Origin: Salinivirgaceae bacterium
Lineage (GTDB): Bacteria; Bacteroidota; Bacteroidia; Bacteroidales; SZUA-534
Direction of reading: 5' to 3'
Length of the DNA stretch: 52,459 nt
NCBI GenBank assembly: GCA_016284875.1
Contig: JAEEPS010000012.1
Span: 1-52,459, forward strand
The translations under genes were made by a program, and so were the position numbers. Under the pieces are notes generated by a model that was not told the origin of the DNA, did no database searches, and was given only the letters and a program-made list of their open reading frames with translations. Position 1 is the stretch's first letter, and every line of letters starts with the position of its first letter. Shown in pieces: positions 7,086 to 16,204 of this stretch.

Positions 7086-9044
7086 ATGAGACAAATTTTA
7101 GACAGTTTGGCTAACAACGGTTTCGCGGTTGCCGACTACGCTGTGTTCATCGTCTACATTTTGATTCTTGTGGGCTGCGGCGTGTTCATCCCGAAATGGA
7201 TGGCCAAAAAGAAAGGTGCCAACGGCGCCGAAAACTCAAAGGACTACTTCCTTGCAGGTAACTCATTGACTTGGTGGGCGGTAGGTGCTTCGCTGATTGC
7301 AGCCAACATCTCGGCTGAACAGTTCATCGGAATGTCGGGCTCGGCTTACGCTTCGGGCATCGCCATTGCGGCTTACGAACTGATGGCCGCCGCAACTCTG
7401 CTTGTTGTGGCCAAATTCCTTCTGCCTGTGATGATTAAAAAGAACATCTTCACCATCCCGCAGTTCTTGAGCGACCGCTACAACTGGGGCGTTGGTCTGG
7501 CGTTCTCGTCGTTCTGGCTGTTCCTTTATGTGTTCATCAACCTGACATCGGTGGCTTGGCTTGGCGCTTTGGCTATCAAACAGATTCTCGGTCTGCCGAC
7601 AATCATCGGAATGTTCGGAATGGATATGACACTGGTGGGTATCATCTTGATTCTCTACCTGATAGCAGGTGCTTACTCAATCTACGGTGGTCTGGCGTCA
7701 GTTGCCTGGACCGACGTTATGCAGGTTACATTCCTGGTTGGTGGCGGCCTTATCACGGCTTACTTCACACTCGATTTCATTGCTCCGCTTCTGGGTGCCG
7801 ACGGCGCAGTTTCGGCTCTTGGCGCAGTTATGGACAAACTTGGAACCATCGAAGGCGACAAGCACTTCAACCTTGTGGTTGACCGCAACAGCGGACTTTA
7901 TCCGAACATCACCGACGACCCGTACTTCACTCTGCCTGGTCTGGCTCTGATTATCGGCGCGCTCTGGCTGACTAACATCGGCTACTGGGGCTTCAACCAA
8001 TACATCATTCAGAAAGGTCTGGCCGCAAAGAGTCTCGACGAAGCAAAGAAAGGCCTTCTGTTCGCCGCTTTCCTGAAGATTTTGATTCCGTTCATCGTCT
8101 GCATTCCTGGTGTTTGCGCATTCCTTATCTGGCAGCATCCCGACTTGCTGAGCGGCTCAATCGACCTGCACGGAACCATCGAGCGTTCTGACGACGCTTA
8201 TCCGTTCCTTATCCGCAACTTCACGCCTGTTGTTGTGAAAGGTCTGTCGTTTGCCGCATTGACCGCCGCCGTCATCTCGTCGCTGGCTTCAATGTTCAAC
8301 TCAACATCGACCATCTTCACAATGGACGTTTACAAGAAGTTCATCAACAAGGAAGCGTCGGAACGCAAACTCGTGAGCGTTGGCCGTATCACTTCAATCG
8401 TGGCTCTGCTGCTGGCTTTGGTGGCTGTTTACCCGATTATGGGCGGTGCCGACCAAGCGTTCCAAATCATTCAGGAATACTCTGGATTCGTTTATCCTGG
8501 CGTGGTTGTAATCTTCGGACTTGGCCTGCTGTGGAAACGTTCGTCGGGTCCTGCCGCTGTTGTGGCAGCCATCGGCACGTTCTTCTTCAGCATCCTGTTC
8601 AAGTTCATTATGCCTGAAACGCCGTTCCTGCTTCGTATGGGCTATGTGTTTATGGTTCTGGTTGTTCTGTTCATCGGAATTTCGATTTTCTGCAACAAGA
8701 AGAACGAAGTTGCCGCTGCCGAAATGGACGGTCAGACTGTCGAAATGCAGCGCACCTGGTCGAACATCCTGCTCGGTGTTGGCGCTATCTGCCTGATACT
8801 CGGCATTGTACAGTTGTTTGCTAAAATTGAATTCCTGCAGATTTACGGCTTCGAAGCCATCTTCTTCCTTGCCGCAATGCTGCTCACGCTGGGCTTCTAC
8901 CTGCGTTCGAACGCCAACGACTCGGTTCAGGACCACAAGGCTGTTGGTACCGACCTTGAACTGTTCCACACCGACAAGGTGTTCAACATTGGCGCTCTGG
9001 CAGTTATAGCAATTTTGGCTGTTCTCTACATTGCTTTGTGGTAG
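7086..9044 (+). CDS. Sodium:solute symporter (SSS family), probable sugar importer
   Basis: 652 residues, about 14 membrane helices with the SSS signature region AANISAEQFIGMSGSAYASG (~75-94) and the SLASMFNSTSTIFTMD segment that carries sodium-site residues in SglT-type transporters. The family brings sugars in with sodium. Place and order (after galM, before araD-araA) match the arabinose locus of Bacteroides, where the SSS protein sits next to the mutarotase, so L-arabinose is the most likely substrate; galactose or glucose are possible. Followed by a 95-base gap containing a strong hairpin terminator, so expression of the genes behind it may be lower or regulated. Confidence 0.92.
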   Translation: MRQILDSLANNGFAVADYAVFIVYILILVGCGVFIPKWMAKKKGANGAENSKDYFLAGNSLTWWAVGASLIAANISAEQFIGMSGSAYASGIAIAAYELMAAATLLVVAKFLLPVMIKKNIFTIPQFLSDRYNWGVGLAFSSFWLFLYVFINLTSVAWLGALAIKQILGLPTIIGMFGMDMTLVGIILILYLIAGAYSIYGGLASVAWTDVMQVTFLVGGGLITAYFTLDFIAPLLGADGAVSALGAVMDKLGTIEGDKHFNLVVDRNSGLYPNITDDPYFTLPGLALIIGALWLTNIGYWGFNQYIIQKGLAAKSLDEAKKGLLFAAFLKILIPFIVCIPGVCAFLIWQHPDLLSGSIDLHGTIERSDDAYPFLIRNFTPVVVKGLSFAALTAAVISSLASMFNSTSTIFTMDVYKKFINKEASERKLVSVGRITSIVALLLALVAVYPIMGGADQAFQIIQEYSGFVYPGVVVIFGLGLLWKRSSGPAAVVAAIGTFFFSILFKFIMPETPFLLRMGYVFMVLVVLFIGISIFCNKKNEVAAAEMDGQTVEMQRTWSNILLGVGAICLILGIVQLFAKIEFLQIYGFEAIFFLAAMLLTLGFYLRSNANDSVQDHKAVGTDLELFHTDKVFNIGALAVIAILAVLYIALW

Positions 9045-9074
9045 AATTGGCCCGACTTATTGTTGAATAATAGT

Positions 9075-9120
9075 GACTGCTGTTTTCGATGTCGCAATGT
9101 CGGGAACAGCAGTCTTTTTT
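9075..9120 (+). terminator. Hairpin terminator between the symporter gene and araD
   Basis: Perfect 10-bp stem GACTGCTGTT (9075-9084) / AACAGCAGTC (9105-9114) with a 20-base loop, followed directly by six T. It ends 20 bases before the araD start and therefore lies inside what looks like one sugar operon, suggesting attenuation or partial read-through. Confidence 0.8.
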
Positions 9121-9139
9121 AAATAAAATATTGAACGAT

Positions 9140-9853
9140 ATGGATTTACAAGAATTGAAAGAAAAAGTGTTCCGTGCCAATCTCGACCTTGTGAAACAGG
9201 GACTCGTGATTTTCACCTGGGGCAACGTTTCGGGCATCGACCGTGAAAAAGGCCTTGTGGTTATCAAGCCTTCGGGCGTGTCGTACGACGAAATGAAGGC
9301 TTCAGATATGGTGGTTGTCGATTTGCAGAGTGGCAAGGTTGTCGAAGGCGACCTGAATCCGTCGAGCGACACCCCAACGCATCTGGCTCTATACAAGGCT
9401 TTTCCGAACATTAAGGGCGTTGTGCACACACACTCAACCTATGCTACAGCGTTTGCGCAGGCTGGCCGCGACATTCCGAATATCGGCACCACTCACGCCG
9501 ACTATTTCTACAAGGACATTCCCTGCACCCGCGATATGACAAAGGCCGAAGTTGAAGGTCAGTATGAGTTGGAAACAGGCAATGTGATTGTTGACGAGTT
9601 CTTGAATATCAGAAAGATAAATCCCGACCACACGCCTGGCGTTCTGGTCAAGAACCACGGCCCGTTCTCGTGGGGCACATCGCCCGACAACGCCGTCTAC
9701 AACGCCAAAGTAATGGAACAATGCGCTAAAATGGCGTTTGTGGCGTTTTCGGTGAATCCGAACACAACAATGAATCCGTTGCTTATCGAGAAACACTATA
9801 GCCGCAAGCACGGACCAAACGCTTACTACGGACAAAAAGGACAAAAACATTAA
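9140..9853 (+). CDS. araD: L-ribulose-5-phosphate 4-epimerase
   Basis: 237 residues from ATG 9140; an upstream in-frame extension would run through the terminator hairpin and is rejected. Class II aldolase/epimerase fold. Zinc ligands and active-site residues are visible: [13 protein letters not shown] (two His), THADYF with the conserved Asp, [10 protein letters not shown] (third His), and a C-terminal Tyr in NAYYGQ. It turns L-ribulose-5-phosphate into D-xylulose-5-phosphate, the last step that feeds arabinose into the pentose phosphate pathway. Followed 33 bases later by araA. L-fuculose-phosphate aldolase is less likely given the motif set and neighbours. Confidence 0.93.
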   Translation: MDLQELKEKVFRANLDLVKQGLVIFTWGNVSGIDREKGLVVIKPSGVSYDEMKASDMVVVDLQSGKVVEGDLNPSSDTPTHLALYKAFPNIKGVVHTHSTYATAFAQAGRDIPNIGTTHADYFYKDIPCTRDMTKAEVEGQYELETGNVIVDEFLNIRKINPDHTPGVLVKNHGPFSWGTSPDNAVYNAKVMEQCAKMAFVAFSVNPNTTMNPLLIEKHYSRKHGPNAYYGQKGQKH

Positions 9854-9886
9854 TTATCATATAATTAAATCAAAAAAAATAAAATT

Positions 9887-11428
9887 ATGAGCAAAGCATT
9901 TGAAAATCTTGAAATCTGGTGGGTAACTGGTGCGCAGTTACTGTATGGTGGCGGCGCTGTTGTTGCAGTTGACAGCCACTCAAAGGAAATGGTTGAAGGC
10001 TTGAATAAGAGCGGCAACATTCCCGTGAAAATAGTTTATAAAGGCACGGCCAACTCTTCGAAGGAAGTTGAAGACGTGATGAAGGCCGCCAACAACGACG
10101 CAAAGTGCGCGGGCATTATCACTTGGATGCACACTTTCTCGCCCGCAAAAATGTGGATTAAAGGTCTGCAGGCGCTCGAAAAACCGCTGCTGCACTTCCA
10201 CACACAGTATAACGCCGAAATTCCTTGGGACAAAATCGATATGGATTTTATGAACCTGAACCAATCGGCTCACGGCGACATTGAGTTCGGACATATCTGC
10301 ACCCGTATGCGCGTGGCCCGCAAGGTGGTTTGCGGCTATTGGAAAGACGCGCAGGCTCAGAAGCAGATTGCCGTTTGGGCTCGTGTAGCTGCAGGCGTGG
10401 CCGACGCTCACAACGTCCGCTGCCTGATGTTCGGTATGAATATGAACAACGTTGCCGTTACCGATGGTGACCGCGTTGAGTTCGAGCAACGTCTGGGCTA
10501 TCACGTTGATTACTATCCTGTTTCGTCATTGATGGAGTATTTTAAGAAAGTAACCGACAAAGAAGCCGACGAACTTGTTGAAGAGTATAAGAAACTCTAT
10601 ACCATTAAGATAGACGAGTCGGGCGAGAAGGTTTACTGGGAAAAAGTGAAGAACGCCGCTAAAGCCGAAATCGCTTTGCGCCGCGTGCTCAAAGACGAAG
10701 GCGCAACCGCTTTCACTACCAACTTCGACGACCTTGGCGACGCAAATATCGACGACCCGAACTTTGTCGGCTTCGACCAAATTCCTGGTCTGGCATCGCA
10801 GCGCTTGATGCAGGAAGGCATCGGCTTTGGCGCTGAAGGCGACTGGAAGACAGCCTGCCTCTGCCGCACTCTGTGGGTTATCCAACAGGGAATGCCGAAG
10901 GGTTGCTCGTTCTTGGAAGACTACACGCTGAACTTTGCTGGCGATCGCAGTTCGTGCCTGCAGAGCCATATGCTCGAAATCTGCCCGCTCATTGCTGTCG
11001 ATAAACCGAAATTGGAAGTTCACTTCCTCGGCATCGGCATCCGCAAGCAGCAGACAGCCCGTCTGGTGTTCACATCGAAGACAGGCCGCGGCATCAAGGC
11101 CACCGTTGTCGACCTTGGCAACCGCTTCCGTCTTATCAGTCAGGAAGTTGAGTGCATTGAGCCGAAACCAATGCCTAAACTTCCCGTTGCATCGGCCTTG
11201 TGGGTTCCGCAACCGACATTCGAGATTGGCGCTGGCGCCTGGATTTTGGCTGGCGGTACGCACCACAGCGCATTCTCGTACGACATCGACGAAGAGTATT
11301 GGGAAGATTTTGCTGAAATGACTGGCATCGAGTATGTCCGCATCAACAAAAACACCAACCTCGGCGATTTCAAACAGACACTGCGCAACAACGAAGTGTA
11401 CTATATGCTGAATAAATCACTGAAATAG
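9887..11428 (+). CDS. araA: L-arabinose isomerase
   Basis: 513 residues, close to the ~500 of the family. Motifs: GIITWMHTFSPAKMWI near residue 80, the metal-binding Glu in FGAEGDWKTA and FLEDYTLNF, and His in CLQSHMLEICP and GGTHHSAFSYDI. Converts L-arabinose to L-ribulose in the cytoplasm using Mn2+. Directly follows araD; the kinase step is encoded downstream after an inserted small gene. Confidence 0.96.
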   Translation: MSKAFENLEIWWVTGAQLLYGGGAVVAVDSHSKEMVEGLNKSGNIPVKIVYKGTANSSKEVEDVMKAANNDAKCAGIITWMHTFSPAKMWIKGLQALEKPLLHFHTQYNAEIPWDKIDMDFMNLNQSAHGDIEFGHICTRMRVARKVVCGYWKDAQAQKQIAVWARVAAGVADAHNVRCLMFGMNMNNVAVTDGDRVEFEQRLGYHVDYYPVSSLMEYFKKVTDKEADELVEEYKKLYTIKIDESGEKVYWEKVKNAAKAEIALRRVLKDEGATAFTTNFDDLGDANIDDPNFVGFDQIPGLASQRLMQEGIGFGAEGDWKTACLCRTLWVIQQGMPKGCSFLEDYTLNFAGDRSSCLQSHMLEICPLIAVDKPKLEVHFLGIGIRKQQTARLVFTSKTGRGIKATVVDLGNRFRLISQEVECIEPKPMPKLPVASALWVPQPTFEIGAGAWILAGGTHHSAFSYDIDEEYWEDFAEMTGIEYVRINKNTNLGDFKQTLRNNEVYYMLNKSLK

Positions 11429-11468
11429 TTTTGTATCACCACGGTTTATACAACGGAATGTTTATTAA

Positions 11469-11494
11469 CCACGGAAAACACAGAAAGCACGGAA
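11469..11494. repeat. Left flank repeat of the GxxExxY cassette
   Basis: A run built from CACGGAAA-like words beginning CCACGGAAAACACAG at 11469 and ending GCACGGAA. It is the near-exact inverted match of 11966-11991 on the other side of the small gene. A degenerate piece (ACCACGG, CAACGGAATG) also occurs at 11438-11460. Confidence 0.7.
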
Positions 11495-11496
11495 TA

Positions 11497-11550
11497 TTGT
11501 GTTTTTTGAAAAAACACAAAACAAGAAACACGAATTAATTCGTGTTTCTT
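11497..11550. repeat. Two adjacent perfect palindromes upstream of the GxxExxY gene
   Basis: First: TTGTGTTTTTT-G-AAAAAACACAA, 11-bp arms around one base (11497-11519). Second: AAGAAACACGAATT (11523-11536) followed at once by its exact reverse complement (11537-11550), a 28-bp palindrome. The first could end araA transcription, but neither has a clean T-run after it. Confidence 0.7.
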
Positions 11551-11592
11551 TTCCGTGAGTTCGGTGAATAGGGTTGAAATTCAATGTGACGA

Positions 11593-11961
11593 ATGATATA
11601 CGAAGAAGAAAGTTATTTGCTCAACAAAGCAATGTTCGAAGTTCATAGGAAACTTGGTCCTGGATTGCTTGAAAAAGTATATCAAGAAGCGTTGGCGATT
11701 GAACTTCAACTTCGTGGTATTCCGTTTGAAAGGGAAAAGAGTTTTCAAATAGTTTATAAAGGTCACACATTGACACAAAAATATATTGCTGATTTTGTGT
11801 GTTTTGGAAAGATAATAGTTGAGTTGAAAGCGGTGAAGGAATTGAACGAAACTCACCGTGCGCAACTTATTAATTATCTGAAAATTACTGGATATAAACT
11901 CGGACTTTTGCAAAATTTCAACAAGGCCGATATGGGACCTGCCGAAAGAATTGTGAATTAA
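11593..11961 (+). CDS. GxxExxY family protein (PD-(D/E)xK nuclease-like)
   Basis: 122 residues. The naming motif is G24-L-L-E27-K-V-Y30. A PD-(D/E)xK-like core follows: IADFVCFGKIIVELKAV with Asp67, Glu77 and Lys79. The ending is typical of the family (LINYLKITGYKLGLLQNFN). Function is unknown for the family; a nuclease or nucleic-acid-binding role is inferred from the fold only. It splits araA from the kinase gene, is clearly more A/T-rich than its neighbours and lies between inverted CACGGAA repeats, all of which suggest a later insertion that has not broken the operon. Start ATG 11593 chosen by the family N-terminus. Confidence 0.88.
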   Translation: MIYEEESYLLNKAMFEVHRKLGPGLLEKVYQEALAIELQLRGIPFEREKSFQIVYKGHTLTQKYIADFVCFGKIIVELKAVKELNETHRAQLINYLKITGYKLGLLQNFNKADMGPAERIVN

Positions 11962-11965
11962 ATTT

Positions 11966-11991
11966 TTCCGTGTTTTTCGTGTGTTCCGTGG
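11966..11991. repeat. Right flank repeat of the GxxExxY cassette
   Basis: TTCCGTGTTTTTCGTGTG...TTCCGTGG, the inverted counterpart of 11469-11494 with only a few mismatches. It begins five bases after the GxxExxY stop codon and ends 17 bases before the kinase start. Confidence 0.7.
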
Positions 11992-12008
11992 TATAAAATT
12001 GAAAAGCA

Positions 12009-13601
12009 ATGAACGCAAAACAAACAATAGAGACAGGAAAAGCCATCTTGGGAATCGAATTCGGTTCTACAAGAATCAAAGCCGTATTGATTGACGGCGA
12101 CAACAAACCTATCGCGCAGGGCTCGCACGAGTGGGAAAACCAACTCGTCGACGGTCTGTGGACATACAGCATCGACGCCATTTGGGGCGGACTGCAGGAT
12201 TGCTACGCCAACCTTCGCGCCGACGTTAAACAACAGTATGGTGTTGAGATTGAGAGTCTTGCGGCTATCGGCATCAGCGCAATGATGCACGGCTATATGG
12301 CTTTCGACAGCAAACAGCAGATTCTGGTGCCGTTCCGCACGTGGCGCAACACCAACACTGGTCAGGCGGCTGCCGAACTGTCGAAGTTATTCAACTACAA
12401 CATTCCGCTTCGCTGGTCGATTTCGCACCTCTATCAGTGCATTCTGAATGGCGACAAGCACGTTTCCGACATCGATTTTCTGACCACGCTGGCAGGTTAC
12501 ATCCACTGGCAACTCACAGGCGAGAAGGTCCTTGGTGTGGGCGATGCGTCGGGAATGATTCCTGTCGACCCGAAAACCAAGACCTACGACGCCGCAATGG
12601 TTGAGAAGTTCGACAAACTGATTGCGCCAAAGAAGTTGGGCTGGAAGTTGCTCGACATTCTGCCAAAATCGCTTAACGCGGGTGCCGACGCAGGAAAACT
12701 CACCGCTGAAGGTGCCAAACGTCTCGACCCATCGGGACACCTGAAGGCAGGCATTCCACTCTGTCCGCCAGAAGGCGACGCCGGAACCGGAATGGTTGCC
12801 ACCAATGCCGTGAAACAGCGCACTGGCAACGTATCGGCCGGAACATCATCGTTCTCAATGATTGTGCTCGAGAAAGAACTCTCGAAACCTTATGAGATGA
12901 TTGATATGGTGACAACCCCCGACGGCAGCCTGGTGGCAATGGTGCACTGCAACAACTGCACGAGCGACCTGAACGCCTGGGTGGGCCTATTCCGCGAGTT
13001 CGAAGAATTGATGGGTATGAAGGTTGATATGAACGAACTCTTTGGCAAACTCTACAACAACGCGCTCACTGGCGATGCCGATTGTGGCGGATTGCTCTCG
13101 TACAACTACATCTCGGGCGAACCTGTTACCGGTCTGGCCGAAGGACGACCACTGTTTGTGCGCTCGGCAAACGACAAGTTCACACTTGCCAACTTTATGC
13201 GCGCGCACCTTTACGGCTCGGTTGGCGTGCTCAAACTCGGCAACGACATCCTGTTCAAGCAAGAGAACGTGAAAGTTGACCGCATCACTGGCCACGGCGG
13301 CTTGTTCAAGACCAAAGGCGTTGGACAGCGTGTGCTTGCAGCCGCTATCAACTCGCCAATCTCGGTTATGGAAACCGCTGGCGAAGGTGGCGCCTGGGGC
13401 ATTGCCCTGTTGGCTGCGTATGCCGTCAATAATGCTCAAAACCAATCACTTGCCGATTGGCTCGACGCAAAAGTCTTTGCCGGAAACACTGGCGTTGAGA
13501 TTGCCCCGACCGCCGAAGATGTTGCAGGTTTCAACCGCTACATCGAGAACTACAAGGCGGGCCTGGCCATTGAAAAAGCCGCTGTTGAAGCGAAGAAGTG
13601 A
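12009..13601 (+). CDS. FGGY-family carbohydrate kinase, probable L-ribulokinase
   Basis: 530 residues. N-terminal actin-like ATPase motif [18 protein letters not shown], a substrate-side block ([24 protein letters not shown]), then ADP/phosphate motifs ([23 protein letters not shown]) and C-terminal [16 protein letters not shown] kinases phosphorylate sugars such as ribulose, xylulose and glycerol. It is not close to classical AraB but its place at the end of araD-araA matches the alternative ribulokinase of Bacteroides arabinose loci, so L-ribulose to L-ribulose-5-phosphate is the likely reaction. Xylulokinase is the main alternative. Followed by short GACAATT repeats and a bidirectional terminator. 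Confidence 0.82.
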   Translation: MNAKQTIETGKAILGIEFGSTRIKAVLIDGDNKPIAQGSHEWENQLVDGLWTYSIDAIWGGLQDCYANLRADVKQQYGVEIESLAAIGISAMMHGYMAFDSKQQILVPFRTWRNTNTGQAAAELSKLFNYNIPLRWSISHLYQCILNGDKHVSDIDFLTTLAGYIHWQLTGEKVLGVGDASGMIPVDPKTKTYDAAMVEKFDKLIAPKKLGWKLLDILPKSLNAGADAGKLTAEGAKRLDPSGHLKAGIPLCPPEGDAGTGMVATNAVKQRTGNVSAGTSSFSMIVLEKELSKPYEMIDMVTTPDGSLVAMVHCNNCTSDLNAWVGLFREFEELMGMKVDMNELFGKLYNNALTGDADCGGLLSYNYISGEPVTGLAEGRPLFVRSANDKFTLANFMRAHLYGSVGVLKLGNDILFKQENVKVDRITGHGGLFKTKGVGQRVLAAAINSPISVMETAGEGGAWGIALLAAYAVNNAQNQSLADWLDAKVFAGNTGVEIAPTAEDVAGFNRYIENYKAGLAIEKAAVEAKK

Positions 13602-13603
13602 TG

Positions 13604-13640
13604 ACAATGGGCAATTGACAGTTGACAATTGACAATTATA
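13604..13640. repeat. Imperfect TTGACAA direct repeats
   Basis: Three to four copies of a (G)ACAATT(G) unit in a row between the kinase stop codon and the terminator. A similar A/T-rich unit (AATTAAC) is seen upstream of leuB. Looks like intergenic filler repeat DNA. Confidence 0.55.
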
Positions 13641-13670
13641 ATAAGTAGTTGACTGAATATCAGAGAAAAA

Positions 13671-13699
13671 GCGACATTGGGTTCAATGTCGTTTTTTTT
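13671..13699. terminator. Bidirectional terminator between the sugar kinase and SpoIIE genes
   Basis: Stem CGACATTG (13672-13679), loop GGTT, CAATGTCG (13684-13691), then eight T on the + strand. AAAAAG before the stem gives a T-run on the - strand as well. It sits between convergent genes. Confidence 0.85.
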
Positions 13700-13749
13700 G
13701 TGCTGTTGACGCAAGTTAGTTGCTTATAATCTTTTTCTCAATTCCACAT

Positions 13750-16143
13750 TCAAATTCTCACGCCCATAATCACTACGTCATCGGTCTGGTTGCTGGCGGG
13801 ACCGCGCCACTCTTCGTAAACGACGTTCAGAATCTTTTTTTGTTCAGCCATTGGCTGTTTGTGGATTTCGAGCAGCAACTCACGCAGGCGTTTGCTCATG
13901 AATTTCTTGCCGGTTTCAACACCGAACTGGTCCTGGAATCCGTCGGAGAAGGTGTAGATGCAGTCGCCGTGATGGATGTCGATAGTGGTGCATTGGAACG
14001 GGGCTAGGCTTTCGTGTATACCGACGGGCATTCGGTCGGCTTTAAGCACCTGCACCTCGTTGTCGCGGATGAGCACAAGTGGATTGTTGGCGCCAGCGTA
14101 GGACAGTTTCATCAGTTTCTCGTTAACCACATAGGCCGCTACATCCATACCGTCGCGGCTGCGGTCGTTCAAGTCGACTTGTGCAGATGGGTGCTCGGCA
14201 TCGTGAAGAGCAGTGTGGACATCGGCCCGTTGGCGCAGATTTGTGATGATGGCCTCGCGCAAGTGATTCAGTATCATGTCGGGGCTAACCTCCTGACCGA
14301 CAATGTAATTCAGATTGGCCATTCCCAACACGCTCAAGAATCCGCCAGGCACGCCATGACCTGTGCAGTCGGCCACAATGCTCACTTTGTTGTCGCCAAA
14401 CTGGCCCACCCAATAGTAGTCGCCGCTGACAACATTTCGCGGTTTGTAGAGCACAAAATAGTCGGGGAAGATGGTGCCGATGGTTTTCGACGGCGTGAGC
14501 AGCGACCGCTGGATTCGGCGGGCATAGTTGATGCTGTCGTGAATCTCCTTGCTCTGCTCTTTGATGGTCTCGGCCTGCGCCAGAATCTCCTCTTTCTGTT
14601 CGACAAGTAAATCGTTCTGTGCCTGAATCTCCTCTTTCTGTTCGGTCAGCAAGTCGTTTTGCGACTGAATCTCCTCCTTTTGCTCGGCCAGAAGTTTGTT
14701 TTGCTCGGCCAGAAGAGCGTTTTTCTCCGAAACCATAGCATGTGCTTTATGTTTGATATGTAGCATTCTGGCAATATAGAATATCAAAAGAAGGAATAAT
14801 CCCAAGCCACCAATGAGCGAGATGTTTACAATGCGCATCCGACGGCGTTCGGCGGCGTGAAGTTTCTCTTCGTTTTCACGCTTCAGAGCCTCAATCATCC
14901 TCGTGCGTTCAACCTCAGCGTTTTTTATAGAGTTGAGGGTGTTCTCGTTCACCTGCGCCGACTTATACTCGTCATACTTCTCGAAGTTACTAAGAGCATT
15001 TTTATAGTCCTTAAGTTGCAAATAAACTTCATAAAGACGTCGGTGATAGGTTAACAAGTCGGTGGCAGGAGTGTCCTCATCAAAAAAACTCTTTAGTTTC
15101 AATAAGTTATCCAAGGCATCAGTATGTCTGTCAAAAAACATGAGATAGTCGACGTAAGTGTAGCGGTCAAGAAGATAACTAACAGGGTCACCCACCTCTA
15201 GATTATAATTCCCCACTTTCTTGAGATACATATTGCAACTGTCGGCAAATGCTATTTTGCCTGTCAGTTTCGCCATTTTGATGTATGATACGGCAAGGTC
15301 GGAGTAAGCCCAGTATTTCTGTGTTATATAGTTTTCATTATCAATTTTTTTTGATTCGAACAAGCCTATCGACTTTTTCAAATTTTCGATGGCACTGCTG
15401 ACTGTTGAGTCTGATTTGTTGGTAAATAATTTGCCTATGCATCGGTAGAAACTGGCCATTTCAAGCGTGTCGTTTGAAATGGTGGCATACGACAAAGCCT
15501 TTCGGTAGTTTTCCTCGGCATTGACATACAGTTTCATGTGCATATACACGTCGCCTAAATCCTTGTAGGTTCCGGCAATACCAGATGTGTCTTCCAGGGT
15601 GATGAAAATATTCAGTGCCCGGTTGAAAAAGTAGAAGATGCTGTCGGGCATGTTCAAATCCTCGTAGCACAGTCCTGCTCCAAGACACGCTTGAGCAACG
15701 TATAAGTTTTTTGCCGAGTCGTCGTACACATGCATTGCCTTGAATGTATAATTAAGTGCATCACGGGCATCGTCCTTTATGTAATAGGCATAGCCGAGTT
15801 CGTAATAATCCGAGGATAATAATGCGGAATCAGTTGATTTGCAGTATTCTAGCGAGAGTGCGGCATATTTCATTATAGTGTCGATATTGTCGGAAGCGGC
15901 TGCCATTTTGCAGTATTTTTTTGCCTTCTCAATATCAGGTTGCCTTTTTTTTATGACGATGGGCATGCCGTTAAAGGTTGATTGTTCTGGTTCGGCAAAA
16001 GCAATGGAATCTTGGACTTGGTCTTGAGGATAAGCCGTCCGCGGTAGCAAAAACAAAACCAACACCAACACCGTCAGAAAAGCGAAAAATTGCCTTAATA
16101 ACGGAGTGCGTCTTATAATTTTGTTTGCGCTAAAATTGCTCAT
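13750..16143 (-). CDS. Periplasmic TPR / coiled-coil / SpoIIE-type PP2C phosphatase (paralogue 2)
   Basis: 797 residues from the ATG at 16143, the first ATG before the signal sequence (a TTG 12 bases upstream is rejected). Layout: signal region (FLTVLVLVLFLLPRTAYPQ), about 380 residues of TPR repeats likely in the periplasm, one membrane helix (~434-458), a regular coiled coil of ~69 residues built on NDLLTEQ-KEEIQAQ heptads, then a SpoIIE/PP2C domain (~565-797). Phosphatase motifs: GDYYWVGQFGD, VADCTGHGVPGGF, GDCIYTFSDGFQDQFG and a final TDDVVIMGVRI with the metal-binding Asp. It probably senses an envelope signal and dephosphorylates a partner on Ser/Thr. Lies 61 bases after its paralogue on the same strand. 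Confidence 0.9.
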   Translation of the reverse strand: MSNFSANKIIRRTPLLRQFFAFLTVLVLVLFLLPRTAYPQDQVQDSIAFAEPEQSTFNGMPIVIKKRQPDIEKAKKYCKMAAASDNIDTIMKYAALSLEYCKSTDSALLSSDYYELGYAYYIKDDARDALNYTFKAMHVYDDSAKNLYVAQACLGAGLCYEDLNMPDSIFYFFNRALNIFITLEDTSGIAGTYKDLGDVYMHMKLYVNAEENYRKALSYATISNDTLEMASFYRCIGKLFTNKSDSTVSSAIENLKKSIGLFESKKIDNENYITQKYWAYSDLAVSYIKMAKLTGKIAFADSCNMYLKKVGNYNLEVGDPVSYLLDRYTYVDYLMFFDRHTDALDNLLKLKSFFDEDTPATDLLTYHRRLYEVYLQLKDYKNALSNFEKYDEYKSAQVNENTLNSIKNAEVERTRMIEALKRENEEKLHAAERRRMRIVNISLIGGLGLFLLLIFYIARMLHIKHKAHAMVSEKNALLAEQNKLLAEQKEEIQSQNDLLTEQKEEIQAQNDLLVEQKEEILAQAETIKEQSKEIHDSINYARRIQRSLLTPSKTIGTIFPDYFVLYKPRNVVSGDYYWVGQFGDNKVSIVADCTGHGVPGGFLSVLGMANLNYIVGQEVSPDMILNHLREAIITNLRQRADVHTALHDAEHPSAQVDLNDRSRDGMDVAAYVVNEKLMKLSYAGANNPLVLIRDNEVQVLKADRMPVGIHESLAPFQCTTIDIHHGDCIYTFSDGFQDQFGVETGKKFMSKRLRELLLEIHKQPMAEQKKILNVVYEEWRGPASNQTDDVVIMGVRI

Positions 16144-16204
16144 ATACAATTCCAAATGGTAAACAAATTTATAAAAAATGATTTGAAAAAGCCAAAAATA
16201 ACAC

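Noticed and set aside
9089..9139. Earlier start for araD
   Set aside because: The extension overlaps the terminator stem and adds residues not found in the family.
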